Source: Dolichospermum compactum NIES-806 (GTDB lineage: Bacteria; Cyanobacteriota; Cyanobacteriia; Cyanobacteriales; Nostocaceae). From it: a DNA stretch of 64,000 bases. The notes beneath the pieces were generated by a model. That model was given only the letters and a program-made list of their open reading frames with translations, did no database searches and had not been told where the DNA came from. Below, piece after piece: positions 42,295 through 51,097 of this stretch. The number at the start of each line of letters is the position of its first letter. Position 1 is the first letter of the stretch. Location of the stretch: positions 2,843,760-2,907,759 of the forward strand of contig NZ_AP018316.1 of NCBI RefSeq assembly GCF_002368115.1, written 5' to 3'. The position numbers and the translations under genes were made by a program.

Positions 42295-43544
42295 TAGGAC
42301 TTACGCAACTGGCACAAGCGATGGTGCGGCTACGCTGCACCGAGCGCCTAAAGACTAAACCATTGACATAGCAATATCTGGACGTTTTAGTTGTCCTATT
42401 AAATAATTAGAAAGCAAATTATGCTTAATTTGATAAATAGTTTGACCTGTGTTGTAAGCTAAGTTTTTTAGTCTTAGCCAAACCAACATAGCACAAGCTA
42501 TATGATTTCTTTGAAGACGACCTTTGCGACACTGACATGATTCAATGCCAGTTAATTGTTTTATCTCCCTGTGAAACTCTTCTATTTTCCAACGGATTTT
42601 ACACACCTGTTGTGTAACATCCATAGAACTTTGAGATATATCATTAGTTGCGATATAGTCCGTTCTATCGGTAGAGATAGTAACCCGGAATAGCTTCACT
42701 TTTTTCTCGGAGGGGAATGCTTTTATCTTGATAATTTTACCACATTCTAACTCATCTTCACTCCATGACAATGATTCAATATTTTTATATTTTTCTTTGC
42801 CAAAACTATCATCAACCAAACGATTAATCTTTAAAGGACAATAATAAACTTTATCTAGACTATCAATATAAAGCATTAAATTGTTAACTGCATACCAAGT
42901 ATCCATTAAAACTGTATCAAATGGCAGAACCTTTTGATATACAAGCCCTTGCAACATATTTTTCACATGGTCAACTTTACTTAAACCATCATTGTCAGGG
43001 TTAAAAATACGATAATCTATTACCCAAAATTTGAGAGTTTTAGGATTAACATATATACAATTGACTATTCCAATTCCTTTGACGATGCCATGCTCATTTC
43101 CACTATATTGCCTTCGCACTATTTCAATCTTTTCTGAAAATCTTTTGTTTAAAACTGTGTCATCAAATATAATATAAGCATTCTCGTCCCGGACAATTAT
43201 ATCTTTCACATTATCCCAAAGTAACCGAGGAGTCAATTTCTCATTTTTTAAATAATAATTAATTTTATCGTGACTAATATTGTCTAAATGTTCTGCTAGA
43301 TTAGTCATTGTGTAGTTGATTTGACTGCTAAGTAAATACTGGCAGTAATTAAGTTTAGTAAATTTCATCGTTAATTAATTTCTTAATGCACCCTATCATC
43401 ATTCTCTCATAAAATTAATACCCGTCATTTATTTAATCTATTACTATTAACAATTCTCAATCAGTCTGATTCAATAACATCTTCATTATTGCAGTACACA
43501 TATACTAATAATTAGCGATCGCTGTGCCAGTTGCGTAAGTCCTG
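42295..43544 (-). mobile_element. Complete IS701-type insertion sequence (about 1250 bp)
   Basis: The ends are AGGACTTACGCAACTGGCAC (from 42296) and its inverse ending CCT at 43543, an inverted repeat of at least 21 bases. TTTAA occurs on both sides (42290-42294 and 43545-43549) and is the best candidate target duplication, although the exact end base is ambiguous. One intact transposase gene is carried. It is the likely parent of the shorter elements at 27519, 38906 and possibly 59299. Confidence 0.88.
42355..43368 (-). CDS. IS701-family transposase
   Basis: A 337-residue DDE transposase with the acidic motifs YIIFDDTVLNKRFSEKIE, FDTVLMDTWYAVNNLM and the glutamate region IRWKIEEFHREIKQLTGIES followed by CQCRKGRLQRNHI. 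Its C-terminal SNYLIGQLKRPDIAMSM is preserved in the deleted derivatives in this window, written SNYLIQQLKRPDVQM there. The frame is complete from ATG to stop, so the element may be active. Confidence 0.9.
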   Translation of the reverse strand: MKFTKLNYCQYLLSSQINYTMTNLAEHLDNISHDKINYYLKNEKLTPRLLWDNVKDIIVRDENAYIIFDDTVLNKRFSEKIEIVRRQYSGNEHGIVKGIGIVNCIYVNPKTLKFWVIDYRIFNPDNDGLSKVDHVKNMLQGLVYQKVLPFDTVLMDTWYAVNNLMLYIDSLDKVYYCPLKINRLVDDSFGKEKYKNIESLSWSEDELECGKIIKIKAFPSEKKVKLFRVTISTDRTDYIATNDISQSSMDVTQQVCKIRWKIEEFHREIKQLTGIESCQCRKGRLQRNHIACAMLVWLRLKNLAYNTGQTIYQIKHNLLSNYLIGQLKRPDIAMSMV

Positions 43545-43550
43545 TTTAAT

Positions 43551-43859
43551 TTAGATAATATCAAACCCTTGGATTTTTCTCAAGACTATCACAACATAAC
43601 CCTCTCACAAGTCAAGACCCTTGAAAATACGTTGACTCATTCGCAGGTATTCTCAATAATTTTGGGTGAAAATGCCAGGTTAAACTTTTTTGAGAAAATG
43701 GGGTTAAGAATTATTAAGGTAGTGATGCTAAAACGTTAAGATGTAAAGGGTGAGAGGAAGAAAAACAAGAAATATGAGCTAATTTGTGGTCTAATTGCGT
43801 AATTAGCGAGTATATTCTTGTATATATTCTAAATCTCAACGTATCTACCACAACCTAAC
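43551..43859 (+). other. Leader of the truncated kinase
   Basis: About 310 bases with no gene. AT-rich sequence with AAAATGGGGTTAAGAATTAT near 43695; no promoter or repeat could be assigned with confidence. Confidence 0.3.
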
Positions 43860-44438
43860 ATGACTCAGATATGTTGTCTAAATGCAGACTGTCATAATCC
43901 ACCCATACCAGATACGACAAAGTTCTGTCCTAACAGCGGTGTTCCTTTGGTTATTCTCAGAAACCGTTATCGTCCTGTTAAACCTTTGGGTGGTGGTGGT
44001 TTTGGGAAGACTTATTTAGCTGAAGATGTTGATAAATTAAATGAGAAGTGTGTTATTAAACAATTTGCACCTCAAACTCAAAGTACCTATGCCTTAAAAA
44101 CAGCCAAGGAGTTATTTGAACAAGAAGCGAACCAACTAAAAGACCTCAAACATCCCCAAATTCCCCAATTACAAGCTTATTTTGATGAGGATGATTGTTT
44201 ATATTTAATTCAAGATTTTATTGAAGGTGAAAATTTATTAATTGAGTTAGCGAATCAAGGAAATTTTAACGAACAAAAAATTCGGGATTTGTTACTTGAT
44301 TTATTACCAGTTTTACAAATAGTCCATAGTAAAAATAGGAAAATCTCTGTAAAACCTCTTACCTTCGTTTCTTCGTACCTTCGTGGTTCATTCTTCCATG
44401 ACTTGTGCGTAACCAACCATCATCAAATAACATCCTGA
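43860..44438 (+). pseudogene. Serine/threonine kinase truncated before the catalytic loop
   Basis: The first 160 residues match the zinc-ribbon kinase family of the intact gene at 19185: CCLNADCHNPPIPDTTKFCP, the glycine loop GGGGFGKTYLAED, VIKQFAP and YLIQDFIEGENLLIELANQG. Similarity stops at LQIVHSKN, just where HRDIKPEN should follow, and the frame runs into repeat DNA (TCTTCGTACCTTCGTGGTTC). The fourth zinc cysteine is also changed (FCPNSG). Without the catalytic loop and DFG it cannot be a kinase. No remainder is found downstream. Confidence 0.85.
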
Positions 44439-44569
44439 AAATCCTCAAATCCTGGACATCCTGATTCTGACCAAAAAATCCTTCAAGAATAACCAACCAT
44501 CATCAAATAACATCCTGAAAATCCTCAAATCCTGGACATCCTGATTCTGACCAAAAATCTTCCAAGAGT
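44410..44569. repeat. Two 80-bp tandem copies ending in a MITE family D end
   Basis: An 80-base unit starting TAACCAACCATCATCAAATA occurs at 44410 and again at 44490. Each contains ATCCTCAAATCCTGGACATC and ends in CCTGATTCTGACC, the right end of MITE family D. The array lies at the breakpoint of the truncated kinase. Confidence 0.88.
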
Positions 44570-44574
44570 TTTAC

Positions 44575-45705
44575 CTATTTATTCACTTCTAATAACTGAG
44601 AATTCTCTAATCTTGACATCCACTTTTCTAAATAAACTTGATTATGTTTTTGTGCCGATGGATCTTGACTATCTAGAGGATAAGGTAAAAGTCCTAAAAT
44701 TGCGGCACTAGTTACACAAAACATAGACTTTTGGAAACTCATACAAATTTGTACCCGCAAATCATCTTCACTTCTGAGACTGCGACGATAAATATTATGT
44801 AAGTATTCTGGCAAATAATGGCGCATATCCTGCATTAACAAAGTGGGAGGAATACCTGCACTACCAATAGGTAAAGGATCTGCGTATAATGCACCATATT
44901 GGAACCGAGATTGATCTGGGGGAACTTGATACGCTTGGGCGTTTAAGGAAACTGTTCCTAAAAATGGTGTACCTCTGAAAAATACTGCTTCTACATAGGG
45001 AATTGCGGTATCTGCAAGGAAGGTTAAACCAACTGATTGAGGAATAAGATCATATACTTTATCGCCAATTTTGACACTATATGTAATTGGTTTCATGGCA
45101 TCTGCAACTAAAGCCAATTTAATATGTTCTACAACTTGGGGAATTGATTTAATTTCACCGTTGTCATAGCGATCTGATAACCTCAGAAACATATCCGCCA
45201 TGACTCGCCAAAATTGACCTAACCCAGTGTAATAAGCAGAGACTCGTAACTGTTCTATTAAAAATTCGGGAAACAGTTCATTTATTCCCCAAATTAGGGG
45301 ATTATATTTAAATTTAGCAGCAATAACAGCTTTAGCTCTATCGTGAAATTCTTGAGTATCTAAGTATGCGTCTAAACCGCCGCCACCATGCCACATCATG
45401 GTTTTCATGCAATATTCAGCATATTCAAAATTAATCCGATCATGCCATAAATGGCGGAATAATTTAGGAACAGAAATATCGCCATCAAAATACTTAAAGA
45501 AGGGAAAAAATATGAGAAATTGATGTTCAGCAATGTAAATAAGATTTTTAGAATAGGCATCTAAAACTACACCATAACTTTTGAGAATACCGACAACTTC
45601 TAAAACGTTTTCGGGACTATCTTTCAGTAATGCTTCGCCAGTTTGTAAGCGGTGAATATATTCAGCTAGGGGGTTGTAAGTGGGGTTATTTTGAGTTGTT
45701 ATCAT
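44575..45705 (-). CDS. cupB: CO2 hydration protein CupB (ChpX)
   Basis: The CO2-hydrating subunit of the specialised NDH-1MS' complex, which converts CO2 to bicarbonate in the cytoplasm using thylakoid electron flow. The 376-residue protein carries the ChpX/ChpY family sequence: YAEYCMKTMMWHGGGGLDAY, YNPLIWGINELFPEFLIEQL and LLMQDMRHYLPEYLHNIYRR. The start is ATG 45705, with AGGAG at 45712-45716. Position after ndhF4-ndhD4, next to the ccm operon, supports CupB (constitutive, low-affinity) over CupA, but sequence alone would not separate them with certainty. Confidence 0.88.
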   Translation of the reverse strand: MITTQNNPTYNPLAEYIHRLQTGEALLKDSPENVLEVVGILKSYGVVLDAYSKNLIYIAEHQFLIFFPFFKYFDGDISVPKLFRHLWHDRINFEYAEYCMKTMMWHGGGGLDAYLDTQEFHDRAKAVIAAKFKYNPLIWGINELFPEFLIEQLRVSAYYTGLGQFWRVMADMFLRLSDRYDNGEIKSIPQVVEHIKLALVADAMKPITYSVKIGDKVYDLIPQSVGLTFLADTAIPYVEAVFFRGTPFLGTVSLNAQAYQVPPDQSRFQYGALYADPLPIGSAGIPPTLLMQDMRHYLPEYLHNIYRRSLRSEDDLRVQICMSFQKSMFCVTSAAILGLLPYPLDSQDPSAQKHNQVYLEKWMSRLENSQLLEVNK

Positions 45706-45782
45706 GTCAATTCTCCTGAAATGCAAATGTCTGAACTATGATTTTTGGGATTTTTTTGATGGCTATGATGAGCTTGTTTTGG

Positions 45783-47279
45783 TTAAGAATCCAATAGTTC
45801 CCGATTTGCTACTAGATGATGATGATTAGTTTTTACCATTGTGGTAATTGTGGCTTGGGTATAATGGACTAACCAATTGGGTTGAATACCAAAAATAACG
45901 ATAGTTACGGCTAAAATGATGGCAGGGATGCGATCGCTCCAATACACACGAGGTAAGTTAGTAACTGCTGCTGATAACCGTCCAAAAAAGGCACGATTTA
46001 AGAGAATTAGGAAGTAAACCGCAGTTAAACCATTTCCGAGCATGGCTAATAATGTTTGTAACGGAAAAACGGCAAAACTGCCCCGAAAAACAATAAATTC
46101 GGAAATAAATCCCACCATTCCCGGTACACCAGCACTAGCCATAACGGCAAAAATCATTAAGCTACCAATCACTGGTAAACCTCGTTCTGGGTTAAGTAGT
46201 CCCCGAATGACATTTAAATCCCGACTACCAGCTTTTTTATAGACAACTCCCACCAACAGAAATAACATGGCGGATATTAACCCATGACTAATCATTTGCA
46301 TAACTGCACCCAAGACGCTGAGGGGTGTGGATGCGGCGGCTGCTAATAAGACATAGCCCATGTGACCGATGGAACTATAGGCTACCATTTTTTTCATGTC
46401 CGTTTGGGCGATCGCACAAGATGCCCCAAACAAAACACTAACTACTGCCCATGTGGCTAACCAAGGCGCTGCATAAGCCCAAGCATCTGGTAACAAGTTC
46501 ATCCCAAATCGCAGTAAGCCATAAGTCCCTAATTTTAATAATATCCCAGCTAACAACACAGATATTGGTGTAGAGGCTTCAACGTGGGCATCTGGTAGCC
46601 AAGTATGGAAGGGAACGAGGGGAATTTTAATCCCAAAACCTACCAAAATTCCGACAAGCAGTAAAATTTGCGTTGCTAAGGGTAGAGATTGGGCATTTAA
46701 TGTTGCTAGTCCAAAACTGGGAGAACCACTCAACCACACCATCCCCAGGAAACTGGCTAAAATGACGATTCCTGAAAAAGCTGTATAAATCAGAAATTTG
46801 GTGGCTGCATAACCTCGTTTTTCACCCCCCCAAATCGCAATTAGCAGATATAGAGGTATTAATTCCAATTCATAAAACAGGAAGAATAATAATAAATCCT
46901 GTGCTAAAAATGCCCCAGTTACTCCAGCACTTAAGAGCAAAATGAGAGAGTAATAAAATCTTGGACGTTGTTGGGATTCATCGCTACTATAAATAGCAAT
47001 GCAAGTTAATAGTCCATTGAGAATTAGCAACGGTAGAGATAAACCATCTATACCCAGATTGTAATTTAAGCCAATAGCATCTACCCAAGGTAATGATTCA
47101 GCAAACTGTTGACCAATTTCTCCGGGATTAAACTGAATTCCCAGAAAAATACTCCATAAGAAAATAATTACGCTAAAAACGAAAGCTATGATTCGCGCTA
47201 ATTTACCAGAGATGGTAAAAGGATAGAAACCAATAAAAGCTGCACCAATTAACGGCAGTAAAATCAATGTACTGAGCAT
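45783..47279 (-). CDS. ndhD4: NADH dehydrogenase-like subunit NdhD4
   Basis: A 498-residue proton-pumping antiporter-like subunit (Mrp/NuoM type) with about 14 helices. Conserved features include LFFLFYELELIPLYLLIAIWGG with the buried glutamate, FHTWLPDAHVEASTPISVLL and DMKKMVAYSSIGHMGYVLLA with the lysine network. NdhD4 pairs with NdhF4 in the CO2-uptake form of NDH-1 in the thylakoid membrane. The gene lies between ndhF4 and cupB in the same orientation. The 130-base spacer to ndhF4 is filled with short repeats. Confidence 0.93.
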   Translation of the reverse strand: MLSTLILLPLIGAAFIGFYPFTISGKLARIIAFVFSVIIFLWSIFLGIQFNPGEIGQQFAESLPWVDAIGLNYNLGIDGLSLPLLILNGLLTCIAIYSSDESQQRPRFYYSLILLLSAGVTGAFLAQDLLLFFLFYELELIPLYLLIAIWGGEKRGYAATKFLIYTAFSGIVILASFLGMVWLSGSPSFGLATLNAQSLPLATQILLLVGILVGFGIKIPLVPFHTWLPDAHVEASTPISVLLAGILLKLGTYGLLRFGMNLLPDAWAYAAPWLATWAVVSVLFGASCAIAQTDMKKMVAYSSIGHMGYVLLAAAASTPLSVLGAVMQMISHGLISAMLFLLVGVVYKKAGSRDLNVIRGLLNPERGLPVIGSLMIFAVMASAGVPGMVGFISEFIVFRGSFAVFPLQTLLAMLGNGLTAVYFLILLNRAFFGRLSAAVTNLPRVYWSDRIPAIILAVTIVIFGIQPNWLVHYTQATITTMVKTNHHHLVANRELLDS

Positions 47280-47319
47280 GAAAGTTAGGGAATAGAGGGT
47301 AGGGGAGGTAGGGGGCAGG

Positions 47320-47411
47320 GAGCAGGGAGCAGGGAGAAGGGGGCAGGGAGGAAGAATTTTCCTATTACCTATTACCTATTACCAATCACCCATTACCCAT
47401 TACCCATTACC
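47320..47411. repeat. Tandem short repeats between ndhF4 and ndhD4
   Basis: GCAGGGA repeats (47315-47350) are followed by TTACCTA/TTACCCA heptamers (47365-47411). They are STRR-like arrays inside an operon spacer. Confidence 0.8.
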
Positions 47412-49267
47412 TAAAAAGGTAATTTAGTGAATAAACCCAAGGACAAACTAATGAGGAAACCAAGGAGGCTAATAACAACCAAGATTGTCAACATATAGCC
47501 TTGAGATTGACCAGAAATGCTGTATTTTAAACTTTGTCCGCTAAAAATCGCCGCAAAGCCGACTAAGTTCACTAGACCATCTACCAAAAAGCGATCGCTC
47601 CACGCGGATATCCGAGATAACAGCGCCACAGCACTTACAATCGTTAAACGATAAATGCGGTCTATGTAAAAATCATAGCCTAATAAGTCTTGGATAACTC
47701 TCCAAACCAAAATTCTCGATCTTGACCAAGCCTTGTGCAGATAAATTGTTGCGCCAATAGTCACCCCAGCAATGGTAGAAGCTACTAAAGATCCGACTAC
47801 ATACCAATCTAGGCTTTCCCAGCTAGGTAATAAATACCATTGTTGTAGCATTAGGGGTAACAATAGCGTCAGGATAGTTAAAGTCACCATTGGTAATGCC
47901 ATTGGCCAACCAACTTCCGGTGCGCGGCGGGTTTTTGGTTGTGGTCGTCCCCAAAATACTAATCGGAATACCCTAGTTAAATTCAAAGCCGTTAAGCCAT
48001 TAACTAAGATTAAAACTACAATTACCCAAGGGCTAATCTTTACTAAGCCATCAGCCCATGCTATCATTGCCCAAAAACTGCCCAAGGGTAGTAGTGTTAC
48101 CATACCTGCTGAACCGACTATAAAAGCTGTGGTAGTAGCTGGCATTTTTGACCACAAACCCCCCATTTCCGTTAAGTCTTGGGTTTGGGTAGTGTAGATA
48201 ACTGAACCGGAACTCATGAATAATAAGGCTTTGGCAATGGCATGACTCAGAAGTAACATTAACGCTACTCCACCTTGTTCCAAGCCTACCGCCAAAAATA
48301 CCAATCCCATGTAAGCGCTGGTGGAATGGGAGAGCGATCGCTTAATATCAATTTGGGCTAGAGATACCAATGTCGCCCCCACTGCTGTCATTACCCCCAC
48401 AACCACCAAAGTATTTAAGGCAATAGGGGACAAGGATAATAATGGTTGGACTTTGTAGAGGAAATAAGCGCCCCCACCTACCACCAACGAATTTCGCATT
48501 ACCGAAGCTGGGTTAGGTCCCTCCATCGCCTCATCTAACCACAAATGCAGGGGAAATTGAGCGCACTTACCAGCAGGCCCGGCAATTAAACCCAAACAGA
48601 GTAAAGTTGCTGTTACAGGGTTTAAATCAGCCGTTTGCGCCCACTCATACAAATCCGAAAAGTTTAAGCTACCTGCCAAAGTAGAAAGAGTCACCACAGC
48701 CATTAACAGCAACAAATCTCCTACCCGCTTCGTTAAAAAGGCATCTCGCGCCGCCGTCACTACCAACGGTTGAGCATACCAAAATCCCACCAGTAAATAA
48801 GTCGAAAGGGTGAGAACTTCCAGCAACGCATAGCTAAGAAACAAAGAATCACTAATTGCTAGACCACTCAGAGCAGCCTCAAAAAATCCGACTAGACCAA
48901 AAAATCTGGCTAAAGACCAATCTTTTTCCATGTAGCCTAGTGCGTAAATTTGCGCCAATAGACTTAATCCAGTAATTAAAACTGTCGCCCCAACACTGAC
49001 TACAGAAATTTCTAAAGCAAAAGATAATTGAAAATCAGCAGCCTGAAACCAAGTAATTACTAAATTCTCCTGTTCTCGATTCCAGATATCTTTAAATACT
49101 AATAAACTATGGACAAAACCTAAGATGGTAGTCAATAAGTTCAAGTAAGCCGCAGGTCTAGGTCCCGTACGCTGGATGATTCCTATACTCCAAGGCAATG
49201 TTAAAATTGCCCCTAGTAAACTATAAAGAGGCACGAACCAACTCGTTAAAAATAGAAACTCATTCAT
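47411..49267 (-). CDS. ndhF4: NADH dehydrogenase-like subunit NdhF4
   Basis: A 618-residue NuoL/NdhF-type subunit with about 16 helices and the C-terminal lateral region. Recognisable segments are FPLHLWLDEAMEGPNPASVM, IDIKRSLSHSTSAYMGLVFL and LLLSHAIAKALLFMSSGSVI. It begins the ndhF4-ndhD4-cupB operon, which is transcribed away from ccmK2. The ending LGFLISLSLGLFTKLPF lies one repeat tract away from ndhD4. The subfamily (F4 rather than F3 or F1) is inferred from the partner genes. Confidence 0.92.
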   Translation of the reverse strand: MNEFLFLTSWFVPLYSLLGAILTLPWSIGIIQRTGPRPAAYLNLLTTILGFVHSLLVFKDIWNREQENLVITWFQAADFQLSFALEISVVSVGATVLITGLSLLAQIYALGYMEKDWSLARFFGLVGFFEAALSGLAISDSLFLSYALLEVLTLSTYLLVGFWYAQPLVVTAARDAFLTKRVGDLLLLMAVVTLSTLAGSLNFSDLYEWAQTADLNPVTATLLCLGLIAGPAGKCAQFPLHLWLDEAMEGPNPASVMRNSLVVGGGAYFLYKVQPLLSLSPIALNTLVVVGVMTAVGATLVSLAQIDIKRSLSHSTSAYMGLVFLAVGLEQGGVALMLLLSHAIAKALLFMSSGSVIYTTQTQDLTEMGGLWSKMPATTTAFIVGSAGMVTLLPLGSFWAMIAWADGLVKISPWVIVVLILVNGLTALNLTRVFRLVFWGRPQPKTRRAPEVGWPMALPMVTLTILTLLLPLMLQQWYLLPSWESLDWYVVGSLVASTIAGVTIGATIYLHKAWSRSRILVWRVIQDLLGYDFYIDRIYRLTIVSAVALLSRISAWSDRFLVDGLVNLVGFAAIFSGQSLKYSISGQSQGYMLTILVVISLLGFLISLSLGLFTKLPF

Positions 49268-49923
49268 CTAATATTTTCCTTGACAACTCAGTTCCGATTC
49301 TCTTAAACAGCCTTTAAATAATCATTTGCTCAAAAAACAATATCTTTGAGAAAATCTATGTTTTCTTAACTTTTTTTAGCTCAATATGCCTAAGCACATT
49401 TACTTTAGATTAGCCTATTGTCGAGCCATTAAATATAATTTAACATTTTAGATATTCTAATAATTTTTGAACAACATTTTTTATTTTTCTGCTTTTTTTA
49501 AATTTGTTTTTTAAGTACGTTGGTAAAATTTGCAGATTTTTACCCACTATTTATGGCAATAGCGAACCACAGGAAAGATATAGCCAGTAGCCAGTCCATC
49601 CCATATATAGCACTCACCAATCCTTCTCATCAAAGAATTAGCTTAGACTATGAACTATAGTAATTCTCAAAGTGATAAAGAAATTATAAAGCATAAGTTG
49701 TCACTCTAGGGATCAGTGAATTTTAATCTCATAAAAGACCGTATGAACTTTTGTTAACTTTTTTTAATATATTTTATTACAAACTATTATAGTAATTTAT
49801 GTTGCCAGGGATGCCAAGGTTTCCTATGCTTAAATGTGGCGGTATTTTCGGATCAGGATGAGCATCCCCGTCCAAAATTTCCACCCACAGTTCTAATTCG
49901 ATTAAATTTTGAGGAGTTCTGCG
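49268..49923. promoter_or_regulatory. Divergent control region of ndhF4 and ccmK2
   Basis: A 650-base, very AT-rich spacer with no gene, between two carbon-uptake operons that point away from each other. It must hold both promoters. TTATTACAAACTATTATAG near 49778 resembles a -10 area with an A/T dyad of the kind LysR regulators bind. GAGGAG (49911-49916) is the ccmK2 ribosome site. Operator sites were not firmly identified. Confidence 0.55.
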
Positions 49924-50232
49924 ATGCCAATTGCAGTTGGAATGATTGAAACTAAAGGCTTTCCCGCAGTAGTAGAAGCTGCTGACGCAATGGTGAAGGC
50001 TGCCCGTGTGACTTTAGTAGGATATGAAAAAATTGGTAGCGCTCGCGTTACAGTTATTGTGAGAGGAGATGTTTCTGAAGTTCAAGCTTCAGTAGCAGCC
50101 GGCATTGAAGCAGCTAAAAGAGTCAACGGTGGTGAAGTGGTATCTACCCACATCATTGCCCGTCCTCATGAAAACCTAGAATATGTCTTGCCAATTCGTT
50201 ATACAGAAGCTGTAGAACAGTTCCGTGCTTAG
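49924..50232 (+). CDS. ccmK2: Carboxysome shell protein CcmK2
   Basis: A BMC-domain hexamer that tiles the facets of the beta-carboxysome shell. The 102-residue product spans one BMC domain: MPIAVGMIETKGFPAVVEAA, DAMVKAARVTLVGYEKIGSA, RVTVIVRGDVSEVQASVAAG, THIIARPHENLEYVLPIRYT. The ATG at 49924 follows GAGGAG by seven bases; an upstream in-frame TTG is not needed. It is first in the ccmK2-K1-L-M-N-O series, as in other cyanobacteria. The short C terminus (EQFRA) distinguishes it from CcmK1. Confidence 0.96.
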   Translation: MPIAVGMIETKGFPAVVEAADAMVKAARVTLVGYEKIGSARVTVIVRGDVSEVQASVAAGIEAAKRVNGGEVVSTHIIARPHENLEYVLPIRYTEAVEQFRA

Positions 50233-50325
50233 TCTAATTACTGTTTAAACGAAAAACATTAACAGGGCTGCTTGCTTGAGTTTAAATCTGGTACAAGTAA
50301 AAATTTAATTTAAGGACAAAAACAA

Positions 50326-50670
50326 ATGTCAATTGCAGTAGGAATGGTAGAGACTCTAGGCTTTCCAGCCGTAGTAGAAGCTGCTGATGCGATGGTAAAA
50401 GCTGCTCGTGTTACCTTAGTCGGGTATGAAAAAATTGGTAGTGGTCGGGTAACAGTTATCGTGCGTGGTGACGTTTCCGAAGTTCAAGCTTCCGTAGGTG
50501 CTGGCGTAGAATCAGTTAAGCGCGTCAACGGTGGACAAGTCCTATCCACCCACATCATTGCCCGTCCCCACGAAAACTTGGAATATGTCCTCCCCATTCG
50601 TTATACCGAAGATGTAGAACAATTCCGGGAAGGTGTTAACACAATCCGTCCTTTCGGTAGAAGACCATAA
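50326..50670 (+). CDS. ccmK1: Carboxysome shell protein CcmK1
   Basis: A second BMC-domain hexamer subunit of 114 residues, about 85-90% identical to the preceding protein by eye over the BMC domain, with a C-terminal extension (REGVNTIRPFGRRP) typical of CcmK1. It can form mixed shells with CcmK2. It starts 93 bases after ccmK2, and ccmL follows after six bases. Confidence 0.95.
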   Translation: MSIAVGMVETLGFPAVVEAADAMVKAARVTLVGYEKIGSGRVTVIVRGDVSEVQASVGAGVESVKRVNGGQVLSTHIIARPHENLEYVLPIRYTEDVEQFREGVNTIRPFGRRP

Positions 50671-50676
50671 TTAATA

Positions 50677-50982
50677 ATGCAAATTGCCAGAGTTCGTGGC
50701 ACAGTAACTAGCACCCAAAAAGATCCCAGTCTGCGGGGTGTGAAGCTACTAATGTTGCAATTAATAGATGAAAATGGCAATCTCCTGCCAGTATACGAGG
50801 TAGCCGCCGATAACAGTGTAGGGGCAGGAGTGGATGAGTGGGTACTTGTCAGTCGTGGCAGTGCTGCTCGTCAATTATCAGGTAATGAACAACGACCGTT
50901 AGACGCAGCAGTAGTGGCAATTATAGACACCATTTACGTTGAAGATCGTGTAATTTACAGCAAAAAAGACCAGTATAGATAG
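50677..50982 (+). CDS. ccmL: Carboxysome vertex protein CcmL
   Basis: A 101-residue BMV (EutN/CcmL-type) protein that forms pentamers closing the shell vertices. Motifs are MQIARVRGTVTSTQKDPSLR, GVKLLMLQLIDENGNLLPVY, VAADNSVGAGVDEWVLVSRG and AAVVAIIDTIYVEDRVIY. It lies directly after ccmK1 and before ccmM, with an ACAACTG repeat tract in the spacer that follows. Confidence 0.97.
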   Translation: MQIARVRGTVTSTQKDPSLRGVKLLMLQLIDENGNLLPVYEVAADNSVGAGVDEWVLVSRGSAARQLSGNEQRPLDAAVVAIIDTIYVEDRVIYSKKDQYR

Positions 50983-51029
50983 TCAGGGAAGAGGTGACAG
51001 GTGATAGGGAACAGAGAAAAAGTAAAAAC

Positions 51030-51068
51030 TGACAACTGACAACTGACAACTGACAACTGACCACTGAC
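51030..51068. repeat. (ACAACTG)n tandem repeat in the ccmL-ccmM spacer
   Basis: About five copies of the heptamer precede the AGGAGG site of ccmM. The same unit recurs in the ccmM-ccmN spacer and near 22380. Confidence 0.85.
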
Positions 51069-51097
51069 AAAAAGCTTATTTCAGGAGGAATCTCGCA

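Noticed and set aside
42290..43549. Firm target duplication for the IS701-type element
   Set aside because: TTTAA occurs on both sides, but the AT-rich context and one ambiguous end base mean that its length cannot be fixed.
44575..45705. Calling the CO2 hydration protein CupA (ChpY)
   Set aside because: CupA genes usually follow ndhF3-ndhD3 and a small CupS gene; no cupS is seen, and the ccm linkage favours CupB.
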